Positions 25,823-34,735 are shown, counted from the first letter of the stretch. The stretch: 64,000 nt of DNA from CAZZBK01 sp964652155 (GCA_964652155.1 CAZZBK010000008.1:1-64000); one strand, 5' to 3'. A program made the numbers and translations. Notes: generated by a model not told the origin, from the sequence alone.

Positions 25823-26252
25823 GATCGTCCTGAGTGCAATGATTTCGCGGCCAGCCCTTTCCCTCGGAGACTATCCTATAACCGAGGGAACTGTCCGAAT
25901 TTGCAAAGGCTGCGATGCAAATTGGGGCTGTCCCCCTCGCATTTCGGTTTTAGGATTGGCTCCTAGAGGCATTTTCCGGCTCATGGGTACGTATCTACCG
26001 GGAGCGCTCGCTGGTTGTCAAGCAGGCGAACATCCTCCGCGCAGCCCTATAGGGTCGCAGCGCATCATGTGCTGACTCGAACGAAAGTGGAGGGCTCCTG
26101 AACTCAAGGTAGCATTGTCTTCGAGAAAAACCCTGCCGTACGTCACGGCAGCCCCACAAGCACGACAGCCGGGCCGATAAGGTAGCCTCGCTCTGTCGGC
26201 AGCGAATCGAGAACGATACTGCCGTGTGCGAGCGCGCCGGGATCATCGGCGC
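25823..26252. other. intergenic region between amidohydrolase and BKACE genes
   Basis: A 430-base non-coding stretch. It contains copy B of the GGGGACTGTC hairpin repeat (25886-25936) and otherwise shows no supportable gene, tRNA or terminator with a T tract. Confidence 0.45.
25886..25936. repeat. GGGGACTGTC hairpin repeat, copy B
   Basis: Left arm GGGAACTGTCCGAATTTGC (25886-25904) and right arm GCAAATTGGGGCTGTCCCCC (25917-25936) form an imperfect hairpin with a 12-base loop. Arms and arrangement match copy A at 15941-15992. Confidence 0.7.
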
Positions 26253-27188
26253 TCAGAACTTGACGTTCGTGCGGCCTTTGAGCGCGAGCAGACGACGCGT
26301 TTCCTCGGGCGTGGCGACGCCGAGCGACAACTCGTCGAGCAGACGGCGAATCTTTTGCACCTGCTGGGCGTTGCTCGTGGCAAGCTCGCCCTTGCCGATG
26401 TACAAATTGTCTTCAAGGCCGACGCGGACGTTGCCCCCCATGATCGCGCCGGACGTGACGAAATTCGTCTGATGTCGTCCGGCCGCCAAGATCGACCAGA
26501 CGTAATCGTTGCCAAAGAGCTTGTCGGCAATCCGCCGCATGTGCAACAGGTTTTCCATGTCGGCACCGATGCCGCCGAAAATGCCAAAGATCGTCTGCAC
26601 AAACAGCGGCGGCTGGAGCACTTTGCGCTCCAGGAAGTGATGCAGCGTGTAGAGGTGCCCGACGTCGTAGCACTCGAACTCGAAGCGCGTGCCGCAGCCG
26701 TGACCGAGGCGCTGGATGATCTGCTCGATGTCGGCAAACGTGTTGCGGAAGATGTAATTGCGCGTGTTCTCCAAGTAGCGCGGCTCCCAATCGTGCTGCC
26801 ACTTGGGGTAACGATCGAGGAGTTGGAAGAGCCCAAAGTTCATCGAGCCCATGTTGAGCGAGCACATCTCGGGCTGGGCCCGCAGGGGTGCCGCAAGTCG
26901 TTCGTCGACCGTCATATTGTGCCCGCCGCCGGTCGTGATGTTGATCACGGCATCGGTCTGGCTCTTGATCTGGCCGAGAAATTTGAAGAACACGTCGGGG
27001 TTGGGAGTCGGGCAGCCGGTCGCTTCGTCCCGGGCGTGCAGGTGCAGAATCGACGCGCCGGCCTGGGCCGCCTCGACCGCACTCTTCGCAATCTGCTCGG
27101 GCGTGATCGGCAAGTGCGGCGACATCGTGGGCGTGTGAATGGCACCCGTCACGGCGCAGGTAATAATCACATTGCGAGTGGTGGCCAC
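26253..27188 (-). CDS. beta-keto acid cleavage enzyme (BKACE, DUF849; 3-keto-5-aminohexanoate cleavage family)
   Basis: A 311-residue BKACE, a Zn-dependent TIM barrel that condenses a beta-keto acid with acetyl-CoA and splits it into acetoacetate and a new acyl-CoA. The zinc motif is H49-L-H51 in ILHLHARDEATG. Family-typical blocks include DAVINITTGGG, EMCSLNMGSMNFG, FGIFGGIGADMENL and GNVRVGLEDNLYI. GTG 27188 is the start, with AAGGAG 6 bases upstream; longer in-frame versions add unrelated sequence overlapping the next gene. It follows the 3-hydroxyacyl dehydrogenase gene by 25 bases, so the dehydrogenase probably makes its keto acid. The specific substrate is unknown. Confidence 0.92.
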   Translation of the reverse strand: MATTRNVIITCAVTGAIHTPTMSPHLPITPEQIAKSAVEAAQAGASILHLHARDEATGCPTPNPDVFFKFLGQIKSQTDAVINITTGGGHNMTVDERLAAPLRAQPEMCSLNMGSMNFGLFQLLDRYPKWQHDWEPRYLENTRNYIFRNTFADIEQIIQRLGHGCGTRFEFECYDVGHLYTLHHFLERKVLQPPLFVQTIFGIFGGIGADMENLLHMRRIADKLFGNDYVWSILAAGRHQTNFVTSGAIMGGNVRVGLEDNLYIGKGELATSNAQQVQKIRRLLDELSLGVATPEETRRLLALKGRTNVKF

Positions 27189-27213
27189 ACAAAGCTCCTT
27201 GCTGGACGAGGCG

Positions 27214-28179
27214 TTAGGCGGGCGAGGTCGATGGTCGAGCGTGAAACAGTTTGAGCAGCGCCAAGTAACGCTGATCGCGCTCGGTGAGTGCGGCGTTGGC
27301 CTGCTCGGCCGGGTAGTCGTAAAAACCGTGGCCGGTCTTGAAGCCGTAATGCCCTTGCGACACGATCTGCTCAACGACCGTGGGGATCTCCGTGTCGCTG
27401 CGAATCTCAGGGCACAAATTGCGATAGACGGCCGCCTGAATGTCGAGCCCGCCAAAGTCATGAATCCGCAGAGGGCCAAGCGCCGCGAGGCGAAAACCCA
27501 TGCTGCCCCGAATGGCCGCGTCGATATCTTCGACCGACGCCACTCCTTGATCGAGCAGGCTCCACACCTCGCGCATCACGGCCACCTGCACCCGATTGAC
27601 AAGAAAGCCGGGCAACTCGCGGCGAATCACGATCGCCAACTTGCCAATGCGACGATGCACAGCGAGCGTCGCCTGAGTGACCGCCTCGCTGGTCGCGGGG
27701 GAAGGGACAATTTCGACCGTTGGCACAATGTGCGGCGGGTTGAACCAGTGCGTGACGAGCGCTCGCTCAGGATGACGCAACCGCGCGCCGCTTTGCGAGA
27801 TCGGGAAACTGGACGAGTTGCTGGCCAGGATGGTATCCGCTGCGGCGCATGATTCGATTTCCGCAAACAACGCCTGCTTGGCTGAGAGGTCTTCACGCAC
27901 CGCCTCGACGACGAGTTGCACTCCCTGGCAGGCCGCGGCGAGCGTGTCATGCACATGCAACCGCGACAACAGCGGTTCGACCTCGTGTGCCTTGAGCAGA
28001 TCGAACCGCACGAAGTCGTCGAGGTTGTTTCGCACTCGATCGACGACCGAGGCGCGAGCCGCCGCAACATCGTCGTACAAGTGGCACTCGATCCCGCCCG
28101 CCGCAAAGGCCTGCGCGATGCCGTGTCCCATCGTGCCCAACCCGAGCACGGCAATCGATTGAATGGCGGTTTCGCTCAT
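27214..28179 (-). CDS. 3-hydroxyacyl-CoA dehydrogenase family NAD-dependent oxidoreductase
   Basis: A 321-residue member of the family that includes 3-hydroxybutyryl-CoA dehydrogenase, L-gulonate 3-dehydrogenase and L-carnitine dehydrogenase. The Rossmann motif is VLGLGTMGHG. Catalytic-site blocks are ASNSSSFPISQ and THWFNPPHIVPTVEIV, with a C-terminal helical domain (GFLVNRVQVAVMREVWSLLD; HYGFKTGHGFYDY). Next to a BKACE gene it most likely oxidises a free beta-hydroxy acid, as in carnitine catabolism. ATG 28179 is preferred; an adjacent GTG at 28182 is possible. The downstream BKACE gene is 25 bases away. Confidence 0.88.
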   Translation of the reverse strand: MSETAIQSIAVLGLGTMGHGIAQAFAAGGIECHLYDDVAAARASVVDRVRNNLDDFVRFDLLKAHEVEPLLSRLHVHDTLAAACQGVQLVVEAVREDLSAKQALFAEIESCAAADTILASNSSSFPISQSGARLRHPERALVTHWFNPPHIVPTVEIVPSPATSEAVTQATLAVHRRIGKLAIVIRRELPGFLVNRVQVAVMREVWSLLDQGVASVEDIDAAIRGSMGFRLAALGPLRIHDFGGLDIQAAVYRNLCPEIRSDTEIPTVVEQIVSQGHYGFKTGHGFYDYPAEQANAALTERDQRYLALLKLFHARPSTSPA

Positions 28180-28281
28180 CACAGATCATCTCATGAGTGA
28201 CATGATAATTGGCCAAGTAACCAATCGAGGATGCATATATTGGCACGTGATGTTAGGGCTGTCCAGCGAATCGCGATCGAC

Positions 28282-29208
28282 TCAGGGGGGAGCGTCGGTG
28301 GTTCTGAGCGATTCATGACGGTCGCGGTTGACGAGACCCGAGGGAATGAAATTATTCGCCAGGCGATACACGCTGCCGTCGCGGCGCAGCACTGCGGCCA
28401 ACGCGCCGGTCGGTTCCAGACAGGCGACCTCGTCGGCGTCGAGGTCACTGCGGCACGGGATCGGCCGGCCATGCGAGACCCGTTCGCGCTCGTCGGGCGT
28501 GAGCGTGAAGCACGGCAACGCCTCGACGGCCCGCGCGAGAGGCAGTATCCACGTGGGGAGCAAGTCGGGGGTGACTTGCTCCCAAGGACAGGCCGAGTCG
28601 AGCGTGAACGAGCCCACGGCGGTCCGCTCGAGCGCCGACATCACCGCGCCGCTCCCCACGGATTCGGCCAAGTCGCGGCCCAACGCCCGAATGTAGGTCC
28701 CGCCGCTGCACGCGACATCGAGCGTCATGCTCGGGTAGTCGTACTCGACGATGTCGAGGCGGTAGATGCTCACGGGCCGCTCGGTGATCTCGACCGTGCG
28801 CCCGCGGCGGGCGAGTTTATAGGCCCGCTTGCCGTTGAGCTTGACGGCTGAAAAAGCAGACGGCCGCTGCATGAGCTCGCCGGTGAAGCGTGCCGCGGCA
28901 GCGACCAACTCGGCCCGCGATGGAATGGCCGCGTGCTCGAGCAGCGTGACTTCTGTCTCCAGGTCTTCGCTGGGGCTGGTCCGGCCGAGCAGGAACGTGC
29001 CGCGATAACGCTTAGGGAGCCGCTGCACGTAGTCGATCGCGCGCGTGGCGAGGCCGACGGCGATGACAAGCACGCCGCTGGCGAGTGGGTCGAGAGTGCC
29101 CGCGTGGCCGACGCGAGTTTGTCCCAAGGCGGTCACGACCTGATCGACGACCCCCCGCGACGATACGCCCGAGGGCTTCGCGATGTTGAACAAGCCGTGG
29201 AGTGCCAT
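28282..29208 (-). CDS. truB: tRNA pseudouridine(55) synthase TruB
   Basis: A 308-residue TruB that isomerises U55 in the T loop of tRNAs. Motif I KPSGVSSRGVVDQV and motif II GHAGTLDPLASG with catalytic D40 are intact, followed by RYRGTFLLGRTSPSEDLETE, RPSAFSAVKLNGKRAYKLAR and VACSGGTYIRALGRDL. The C-terminus carries an extra domain of moderate conservation. Unlike in many bacteria it is not beside rbfA, infB or rpsO; it sits 15 bases after the MmgE/PrpD gene on the same strand. Confidence 0.95.
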   Translation of the reverse strand: MALHGLFNIAKPSGVSSRGVVDQVVTALGQTRVGHAGTLDPLASGVLVIAVGLATRAIDYVQRLPKRYRGTFLLGRTSPSEDLETEVTLLEHAAIPSRAELVAAAARFTGELMQRPSAFSAVKLNGKRAYKLARRGRTVEITERPVSIYRLDIVEYDYPSMTLDVACSGGTYIRALGRDLAESVGSGAVMSALERTAVGSFTLDSACPWEQVTPDLLPTWILPLARAVEALPCFTLTPDERERVSHGRPIPCRSDLDADEVACLEPTGALAAVLRRDGSVYRLANNFIPSGLVNRDRHESLRTTDAPP

Positions 29209-29223
29209 CAACGCTCTCGATTG

Positions 29224-30750
29224 CTACGGTTCGTCGTTCAGGCCACGGATGGCAAAGTCGTAGAGCGAGGCGATCTCGGCGGCCGATTTGTGGCCCAAGT
29301 TCGTAAAGCGGCGGTACAGCGTGTCGGGATCGTCGACGCCGAGCGCGGCAAGCTGCCGGAACTTGAACGCGAGCAGGTCGTCGAGGTGGCCGCTCGTGTT
29401 GCGGGCGTGCCCCTCGGGGTACATCACCAAGCCGCTCTCGAGAAAGCCGAGCCGTTCGTGCTCGATCTCGATCGAGGTGGGGATGCCGTCGGGATATTTC
29501 AGGTCGTAGTCGTGGCCGCCGTGGCGAAACTCGATCCGTTCCATCAGCCGGCGCGTCACGGGGTGCATGAGCGCCGCGTCATCGTAGTCGGCGGGGAGCA
29601 GCATCAGGTCGCGCCAGTTGGAGTGCCGCTGTTCGAGCGCTTTGCGCAATAGCGTGGCGATGATGTAGACCATCGAGTGGTCGGCGCTCTGCCGCGTGCG
29701 TGGGTCGCGTTTGTGTGGGTCGCCAATGATATGAAAGGCGGGCTCGTAGATGGCGATGCGAACACAGCGAATCGCCGACTCGTTCTGGAGCACGTCCGGG
29801 TATTGCGCGAGCAGGTCGATCAGCCCTTGAATGGCCCCGGCCGACTGATGCTCGTACAGGCCGATCTTGAAGTGCATGCCCATCACAGTGAAGTCGTCGC
29901 CGGAGCGCGACAGCACCAACTCGAAGGGGCTTTGTCCGCGGCGCTCGGGTTTGCCGAACAGGCAGAAGATCGCCTCGGGGTTGCGAAAGATGTCGGCCGG
30001 TCCCACGAACCCGCGCATGGCCCGTTTCATGCTCAGTACGGCAACCTCGGCGCTCAGAGCGGCCGACGCCCCTTTCGAGTCGCTGAGCTGATGGCCGTGA
30101 CGAATGGCGCGGAAGGGAATGTAGTGCGCGACGACAAGGCCCACGGCTGACTCGATCTGATCGACAGTCGCGCCGAGCATGGCCCCATACGTGACGGCCG
30201 AGGCGATGGCTCCATGCACGACATGGTCGATCTTGTAATCTTTGAGCGCAAACACCTCGGCGAGCCGGCCGCGAATTTCGTCAAGCAGGATCATGCCGCG
30301 GAGGGTTTGTCGACCATCGAGGCCGGCGAGCTGCGCCGCCGCGATGGCGACGGGATAAAAATCGTTGTGACCGAATTCGCCCCGGGTGTGGCCCCTGGAG
30401 GGGTTGTAGCCAAAGTTCGTGCCATTGGCATCCCACTCGCGAACGGCCGACGAGTTGGCGGCGACCGCCTTCTCGCTCGGCACATTGACCCGCGAACCAA
30501 AGCAGGGGACGCCGCGCTGCGCGCCATGCACGCGGTAGTCGAGCGCCTCGCGGCGCAGGACGCGCGGCGCGTTGGTGTCGCAGGCCAAAGCCGAGACCCC
30601 GCAGGCCACGCTGTCTACATGGAATCGCTCAACCTGCGCGAACACGCGTTCGCCAGGCGAGAGCGTCGTGTCGCTCAAAAAGTCGAGCGCGTACTGGGCC
30701 AAAGAGCGCGCTTGGTTCGAGTCGGCGGAGAGGATCACTTGTTCCGACAT
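29224..30750 (-). CDS. MmgE/PrpD family protein (2-methylcitrate dehydratase-like)
   Basis: A 508-residue MmgE/PrpD-family protein. The helical N-terminal domain contains VDSVACGVSALACD, REWDANGTNFGYN and HNDFYPVAIAAAQLAGLDG. The mid-region KIDHVVHGAIASAVTYGAMLG and the C-terminal beta domain (FHIIGDPHKRDPRTRQSADHS) match PrpD, which dehydrates 2-methylcitrate in propionate catabolism; paralogues act on other tricarboxylates. No prpB or prpC is adjacent, so the exact reaction is open. ATG 30750 is preceded by AGGATGG; an in-frame start at 30795 would nearly abut the peroxidase gene. It lies between that gene and truB. Confidence 0.88.
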   Translation of the reverse strand: MSEQVILSADSNQARSLAQYALDFLSDTTLSPGERVFAQVERFHVDSVACGVSALACDTNAPRVLRREALDYRVHGAQRGVPCFGSRVNVPSEKAVAANSSAVREWDANGTNFGYNPSRGHTRGEFGHNDFYPVAIAAAQLAGLDGRQTLRGMILLDEIRGRLAEVFALKDYKIDHVVHGAIASAVTYGAMLGATVDQIESAVGLVVAHYIPFRAIRHGHQLSDSKGASAALSAEVAVLSMKRAMRGFVGPADIFRNPEAIFCLFGKPERRGQSPFELVLSRSGDDFTVMGMHFKIGLYEHQSAGAIQGLIDLLAQYPDVLQNESAIRCVRIAIYEPAFHIIGDPHKRDPRTRQSADHSMVYIIATLLRKALEQRHSNWRDLMLLPADYDDAALMHPVTRRLMERIEFRHGGHDYDLKYPDGIPTSIEIEHERLGFLESGLVMYPEGHARNTSGHLDDLLAFKFRQLAALGVDDPDTLYRRFTNLGHKSAAEIASLYDFAIRGLNDEP

Positions 30751-30798
30751 CGGATCACCATCCTGGTCAGCCGTGCGAACCCATGAATCGGTCAAGTC

Positions 30799-32184
30799 TT
30801 ACTGGGGCAAGCGCCCCTTCTCGACCTTGGGGAACTCGCCGGTGCAGGCCTTCATGAACTCGACCAGGTCTTTTTTGTCTTGATCGTTGAGTTCGAGCTT
30901 CTTGAGCTTTTCGTCGAGGGTCGGGTTCGGATGCCCTCCCTTGGCGTAGAACTCGACGACCTCTTCGAGCGTCTTCTGCGAGCCGTCGTGCATGTAGGGG
31001 GCCGACAGGGCGACGTTGCGGATCGTGGGGGTCTTGAACGCGCCCTTTTCCTTTTCGACCTTGGTCACCTCGAAGCGGCCGAGGTCGGGCTTCTCGGCTT
31101 GCATGCCGACGCCGATATTGTGATACAGCTCGTCGGCCAAGTTGGGCCCGACGTGGCAGGCCGTGCAGTTCCCCTTGTTGCTGAAGAAAATCTCGCGGCC
31201 GCGCTTGGCCGATTCCGACATCGGATGCTTGTCGACACCGTCCTTGGCCGCAAGGTAGACCTTGTACAGGTCGGGATCGTCCTTCTTGAGCTCCTCGGGG
31301 TCCATGCCCGCAAAGCCGCGGAACTGCTCGTTGTAATCGAACGGCGACGCCGAGGTGACTATAGCCCGCTCGAACGTGGCGATCGCCTTGCCGACCTCGT
31401 CGATGGTCAACTTGCCAAAGATCTTCTCAAATTGCCGCTTGTAACCTTCGATTCCCTCAAGGGTCTTCACGGCGTTCTCGTGCGTGTTGGCCATTTCGAT
31501 CGGATTGGCGATCGGGCCCACGGCCTGGGCTTCGAGCGACGCGGCGCGGCCATCCCAGAATTGCTTGTCGCTCAGAATGCGATTGTAAGCGACCGGTGAG
31601 TTACGCCCCCCTTGCTGGCCAGCCACGCCAATGCCGAACTGCGTGTGGGCAGCGTAACCCTCGTCAGGACTGTGACAGCTTGCGCAGCTAATCGTGCCGT
31701 CCTTCGACAGTCGACCGTCGAAATACAGTTGTCGCCCGAGTTCGATCTTGGCGCGGGTCAGTGGATTCTCCTTAACCCCTTTCACCTGCCCCGCCCCGGT
31801 GCTCAGGCCGAGCGGCAACTCGATATCGAGTGGCTCGTGGTTCTTGGGGTCAGCGAGCCACGCCTGGACTTGCTCGACCGTGACCGGACCCGAGCCGGGG
31901 ATGCCGGCGGTCAACTCGGGGGAGCCGAGCAGGGTCTTGCTGGACTGGGCGGGGGCGGCTGGCGCGGCGGGGGCGGGAACGGCGGCAGGAGTCGCGTCGG
32001 CCTTGGGCTCAGCTTTCGGCGGCGGAGCCGCTGGCTTGGGGGAGGCGTCGACCGGCTTGGTTTCAACTTTCGTTTCAACCTTGGGCTCGCTCTTGGCTTT
32101 GGGAGGGGTGCTTGGCTGCAAGCAGCCCGTCCAACTGACAGCCAACAGACACAAGCCGATTCCGTAAATACGCCCGATACGCAT
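30799..32184 (-). CDS. di-heme cytochrome c peroxidase family lipoprotein (CcpA/MauG type)
   Basis: A 461-residue envelope lipoprotein. The signal peptide MRIGRIYGIGLCLLAVSWTGC ends in a lipobox cysteine (listed here only as its first and last positions, residues 1-21). A Pro/Ala/Lys linker of about 70 residues follows. The catalytic part has two CXXCH heme motifs, ISCASCHSPDEGY and GNCTACHVGPNLAD, plus family blocks NPLTRAKIELGRQLYFDGRL, FWDGRAASLEAQAVGPI and KTPTIRNVALSAPYMHDGS. It would reduce periplasmic hydrogen peroxide or carry out MauG-like oxidation. AAAGGG lies 8 bases before ATG 32184. It belongs to a same-strand run with aquaporin and thiol peroxidase genes. Confidence 0.93.
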   Translation of the reverse strand: MRIGRIYGIGLCLLAVSWTGCLQPSTPPKAKSEPKVETKVETKPVDASPKPAAPPPKAEPKADATPAAVPAPAAPAAPAQSSKTLLGSPELTAGIPGSGPVTVEQVQAWLADPKNHEPLDIELPLGLSTGAGQVKGVKENPLTRAKIELGRQLYFDGRLSKDGTISCASCHSPDEGYAAHTQFGIGVAGQQGGRNSPVAYNRILSDKQFWDGRAASLEAQAVGPIANPIEMANTHENAVKTLEGIEGYKRQFEKIFGKLTIDEVGKAIATFERAIVTSASPFDYNEQFRGFAGMDPEELKKDDPDLYKVYLAAKDGVDKHPMSESAKRGREIFFSNKGNCTACHVGPNLADELYHNIGVGMQAEKPDLGRFEVTKVEKEKGAFKTPTIRNVALSAPYMHDGSQKTLEEVVEFYAKGGHPNPTLDEKLKKLELNDQDKKDLVEFMKACTGEFPKVEKGRLPQ

Positions 32185-32253
32185 GAATGATCCCTTTGCT
32201 AACTCGTGAAACCGAATCGATCCATCCTTCGCCGAAAAAAACACGCCCTGCGG

Positions 32254-32937
32254 TTACTCGTCGTGCAGAAAGTTGAACAACTGCCAGCCGACGATGCCAC
32301 CCAATATCGGTGAGACGATGAACAACCAGACGATTTGCAGCGACGCGCCCCCCTGCATCAGGGCGGGTCCCAAGCTACGGGCCGGGTTGAGCGACGAGTC
32401 GCCGAGCGGCGCGCCGACCAAGTGCGCGATGAACAAAAAACCGCCGATCGCGTAACCCTCGAAACCGGCCGGTGCCCCTTTGCGCGTGACGGTAAAAATC
32501 GTCAACAAGAACAGGGCCGTCATGATGAGTTCCCAACCGAACAGCGCGTAGGTCTCCATTTCGCGCGGGTTACCGTTAGCGCCAAGGCCATGCTCTTTCA
32601 GGCTGTAACCCGGTATGCCGTTGAGCAACATCAGCAGCACGGCACTCGCGGCTACCGCGCCCAAGCATTGCGCCACGATATACGGAACAATGTCACTCTT
32701 GGGCAACCGACCGCTCAAGCCCATCGGGATCGTGACGGCCGGATTCAGGTGACAGCCCGAGACCGGCCCGATCGTCCAGACCAGCGTCATGAGTGTAAAG
32801 CCAAACGCCATCGAGATGCCGAGCCAACCGTTGTTGCCGTAGGCCTCGCTGAACGGGCCCCCTTGCAGCGTGGCGACCGCGGTCCCCACGAACACTAACG
32901 TGAACGTGCCAATGAATTCCGCCAGATATTTACGCAT
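32254..32937 (-). CDS. aquaporin (MIP family channel, AqpZ-like)
   Basis: A 227-residue inner-membrane channel with six helices and the two NPA half-helices: CHLNPAVTI (residues 65-67) and SSLNPARSLGP (184-186). The pore arginine follows the second NPA (R187), and a histidine at H172 (FIAHLVGAPLG) fits the narrow water-selective filter rather than a glycerol pore. It probably conducts water and possibly hydrogen peroxide, which would suit its place between thiol peroxidase and cytochrome c peroxidase genes. ATG 32937 is used; GTG 32946 is an alternative with GGAG only 3 bases away. Confidence 0.94.
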   Translation of the reverse strand: MRKYLAEFIGTFTLVFVGTAVATLQGGPFSEAYGNNGWLGISMAFGFTLMTLVWTIGPVSGCHLNPAVTIPMGLSGRLPKSDIVPYIVAQCLGAVAASAVLLMLLNGIPGYSLKEHGLGANGNPREMETYALFGWELIMTALFLLTIFTVTRKGAPAGFEGYAIGGFLFIAHLVGAPLGDSSLNPARSLGPALMQGGASLQIVWLFIVSPILGGIVGWQLFNFLHDE

Positions 32938-32993
32938 GATCGCCACAGTCTCCGCGCGAGGTTGAGAGAACGTTGTTCCGTGAGTGCCGCGGG

Positions 32994-33512
32994 TTACAGC
33001 ACCTTGTTCAAAGCCGCCAGCGCGGCGTCGTAGTTCGGTTCCTGAGCCACTTCCTTGACCAGTTCGCCATACACCACGGTGCCGCTCTTGTCGAGCACAT
33101 AGATCGCCCGGGCCAACAGTTGCAGTTCCTCGATGAGCAAGCCCCAGCTCTTACCGAAATTCTTGTCAAAGTAATCGCTGGCCGAGACGAGGTTCTTGAT
33201 ATTCTCGGCACCGCAAAAACGGTTCATGGCAAACGGCAGGTCGAGGCTCACGGTCAGCGCGTTGACTTTGTCGCCCTGCGCGCCAAGCGCCTCGTTGAAC
33301 TTGCGGGTCTGAATCTGACACACCGGCGTATCGAGCGAGGGGACCACGCTGATGACGGTGGCCTTCCCCTTGATCGTGTCGAGGGTGATTTCCTTGAGCC
33401 CCCCTTCGAACTTGTGCAGCCGGAAGGCCGGAGCACTCTTGCCCACCTCGACGGCATTGCCCGCCAACGTCATCGGGTTGCCCTTGAACGTAACCGCGCC
33501 GGCGCGAGACAT
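32994..33512 (-). CDS. tpx: thiol peroxidase Tpx (atypical 2-Cys peroxiredoxin)
   Basis: A 172-residue Tpx that reduces hydrogen and lipid peroxides with thioredoxin. The peroxidatic cysteine is C65 in SLDTPVCQIQTRKFN and the resolving cysteine C100 in FAMNRFCGAENIKNL. TFKGNPMTLAG is the typical N-terminus. AAGGAG lies 7 bases before ATG 33512 and the length equals the family norm. The same frame stays open far upstream, but only as antisense to the neighbouring dehydrogenase gene, so the long version is not real. First gene of the minus-strand tpx, aquaporin, peroxidase run. Confidence 0.96.
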   Translation of the reverse strand: MSRAGAVTFKGNPMTLAGNAVEVGKSAPAFRLHKFEGGLKEITLDTIKGKATVISVVPSLDTPVCQIQTRKFNEALGAQGDKVNALTVSLDLPFAMNRFCGAENIKNLVSASDYFDKNFGKSWGLLIEELQLLARAIYVLDKSGTVVYGELVKEVAQEPNYDAALAALNKVL

Positions 33513-33689
33513 ATGAAAACTCCTTGGATAGGCGGCTTCGAGCGAAAGTCTGCGCGGCACAGGGTGATCGTGACCGCACAGGGCCCTTAGTATCCCCGTT
33601 TCTCGCGCGGGTTCAATCCCCTTGCTCCACGCCGCAGGCCGCTTTATGGTAGCGTGCTCAAGTCGACCTACACCTGGGAGATCGCAATC

Positions 33690-34655
33690 GTGTTGGCTGG
33701 ACAAATCTACGAACGCTGCCGCATCAAGCTCGTCGACGCCCCCGAACCACGACTGAACCCAAGCACCCCCGGGCAGATCATTTTTCAACCCGAACTCGGC
33801 TGCCTGTGCGGGTCGGACCTGCTGTACTTCGAGGCCGATTACCCCGAATATCCGGTCGAGCTTGGCCACTCGCTGCACGAACTCATCGGCACGGTGCTCG
33901 ACACGAACGGGTCGCGCTTCAAGCCGGGAGACCGCGTGCTCTGCGTGCCGGTCAATCAGGTCGGACTCATGGAGCGGTTCGCCGTAAGCGAACAACGGGC
34001 CATTCCACTGGTGGCGCTCCCGAACGAGGCCGAGGCACTCATGGCTCAGCCGCTGGGAACGGTCATTTACGCGCTGCGCAAGTTGCCCAACCTCATTGAT
34101 CTCAATGTGGTGGTCGTCGGGCAGGGACCGATCGGTCAACTGTTCAACATGGCGCTCAGTAATTTGGGCGCTCGGCAGGTCATCGGTCTCGACAAGCTCG
34201 ACTCGCGGCTGCAAAAGAGTCCGCTTTGCGGCGCGACCGCGACGGTCAACGTTGACCAGACGGACCCCATCGAGGAAATCCGTCGCCTGACCGACGGACG
34301 CATGGCCGACTTGGTCATCGAGGCGGTGGGGCACCGTGACCAGGCGCTCAATCTGTGCATCCGTTTGGCGCGTCGCGGCGGCACGTTGCTCTACTTTGGC
34401 GTGCCGACCGCCCGGCTCGACGATGTCCACTGGCGCGAAGCGATGGTCCGCAACCTCTCGATCCAGACCAGCATCAATCCCGATTTCGCCGTGGATTTTC
34501 CGCTCGCCATGCGCTGGATCAACGAGCGTCGCGTCGATGTCTCGCCGATCGTCACGCATCGTTTTCCGTTGCGGGACATACAGGCCGCGTTCGATGTGTT
34601 CTTCGAGCGACGCGAGGGTGCCTTGAAGGTGCTCATCGACTTCCCGGCTCGCTAG
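33690..34655 (+). CDS. medium-chain zinc-type alcohol dehydrogenase family protein
   Basis: A 321-residue MDR oxidoreductase. The catalytic-domain cysteine region is LGCLCGSDLLYFE, followed by LGHSLHELIGTVL, where the usual GHE zinc ligand is GHS. The Rossmann domain shows VVVVGQGPIGQLFNMALSNLGA and GLDKLDSRL. The four-cysteine structural zinc loop is absent. The altered GHE motif suggests modified metal binding or a zinc-independent paralogue, so the substrate cannot be named. GTG 33690 with GGGAG 9 bases upstream is the best start; GTG 33654 would add 12 residues. It is divergent from tpx and alone on this strand before a 190-base gap. Confidence 0.82.
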   Translation: MLAGQIYERCRIKLVDAPEPRLNPSTPGQIIFQPELGCLCGSDLLYFEADYPEYPVELGHSLHELIGTVLDTNGSRFKPGDRVLCVPVNQVGLMERFAVSEQRAIPLVALPNEAEALMAQPLGTVIYALRKLPNLIDLNVVVVGQGPIGQLFNMALSNLGARQVIGLDKLDSRLQKSPLCGATATVNVDQTDPIEEIRRLTDGRMADLVIEAVGHRDQALNLCIRLARRGGTLLYFGVPTARLDDVHWREAMVRNLSIQTSINPDFAVDFPLAMRWINERRVDVSPIVTHRFPLRDIQAAFDVFFERREGALKVLIDFPAR

Positions 34656-34715
34656 CCATTCTGGCCTGACGACTGCGGCGGACGCCCAGCGGCCATTTTG
34701 CTCAGGCAAAGTCAA

Positions 34716-34735
34716 GGTTTTGATTAACCAAAACC
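34716..34735. repeat. AT-rich inverted repeat after the MDR gene
   Basis: GGTTTTG-ATTAAC-CAAAACC (7-bp arms, 6-base loop), 60 bases after the dehydrogenase stop and about 110 bases before the next start. It could be a weak terminator or an operator for the downstream outer-membrane gene. Confidence 0.35.

Noticed and set aside
33609..33622. GGGTTCAATCCCC resembling a tRNA T loop
   Set aside because: No matching acceptor, D or anticodon arm can be placed around it, and the T stem does not pair.
33513..34715. A 400-codon upstream extension of tpx
   Set aside because: Tpx has a strong SD and normal length from ATG 33512; the extension is only antisense to the dehydrogenase gene.
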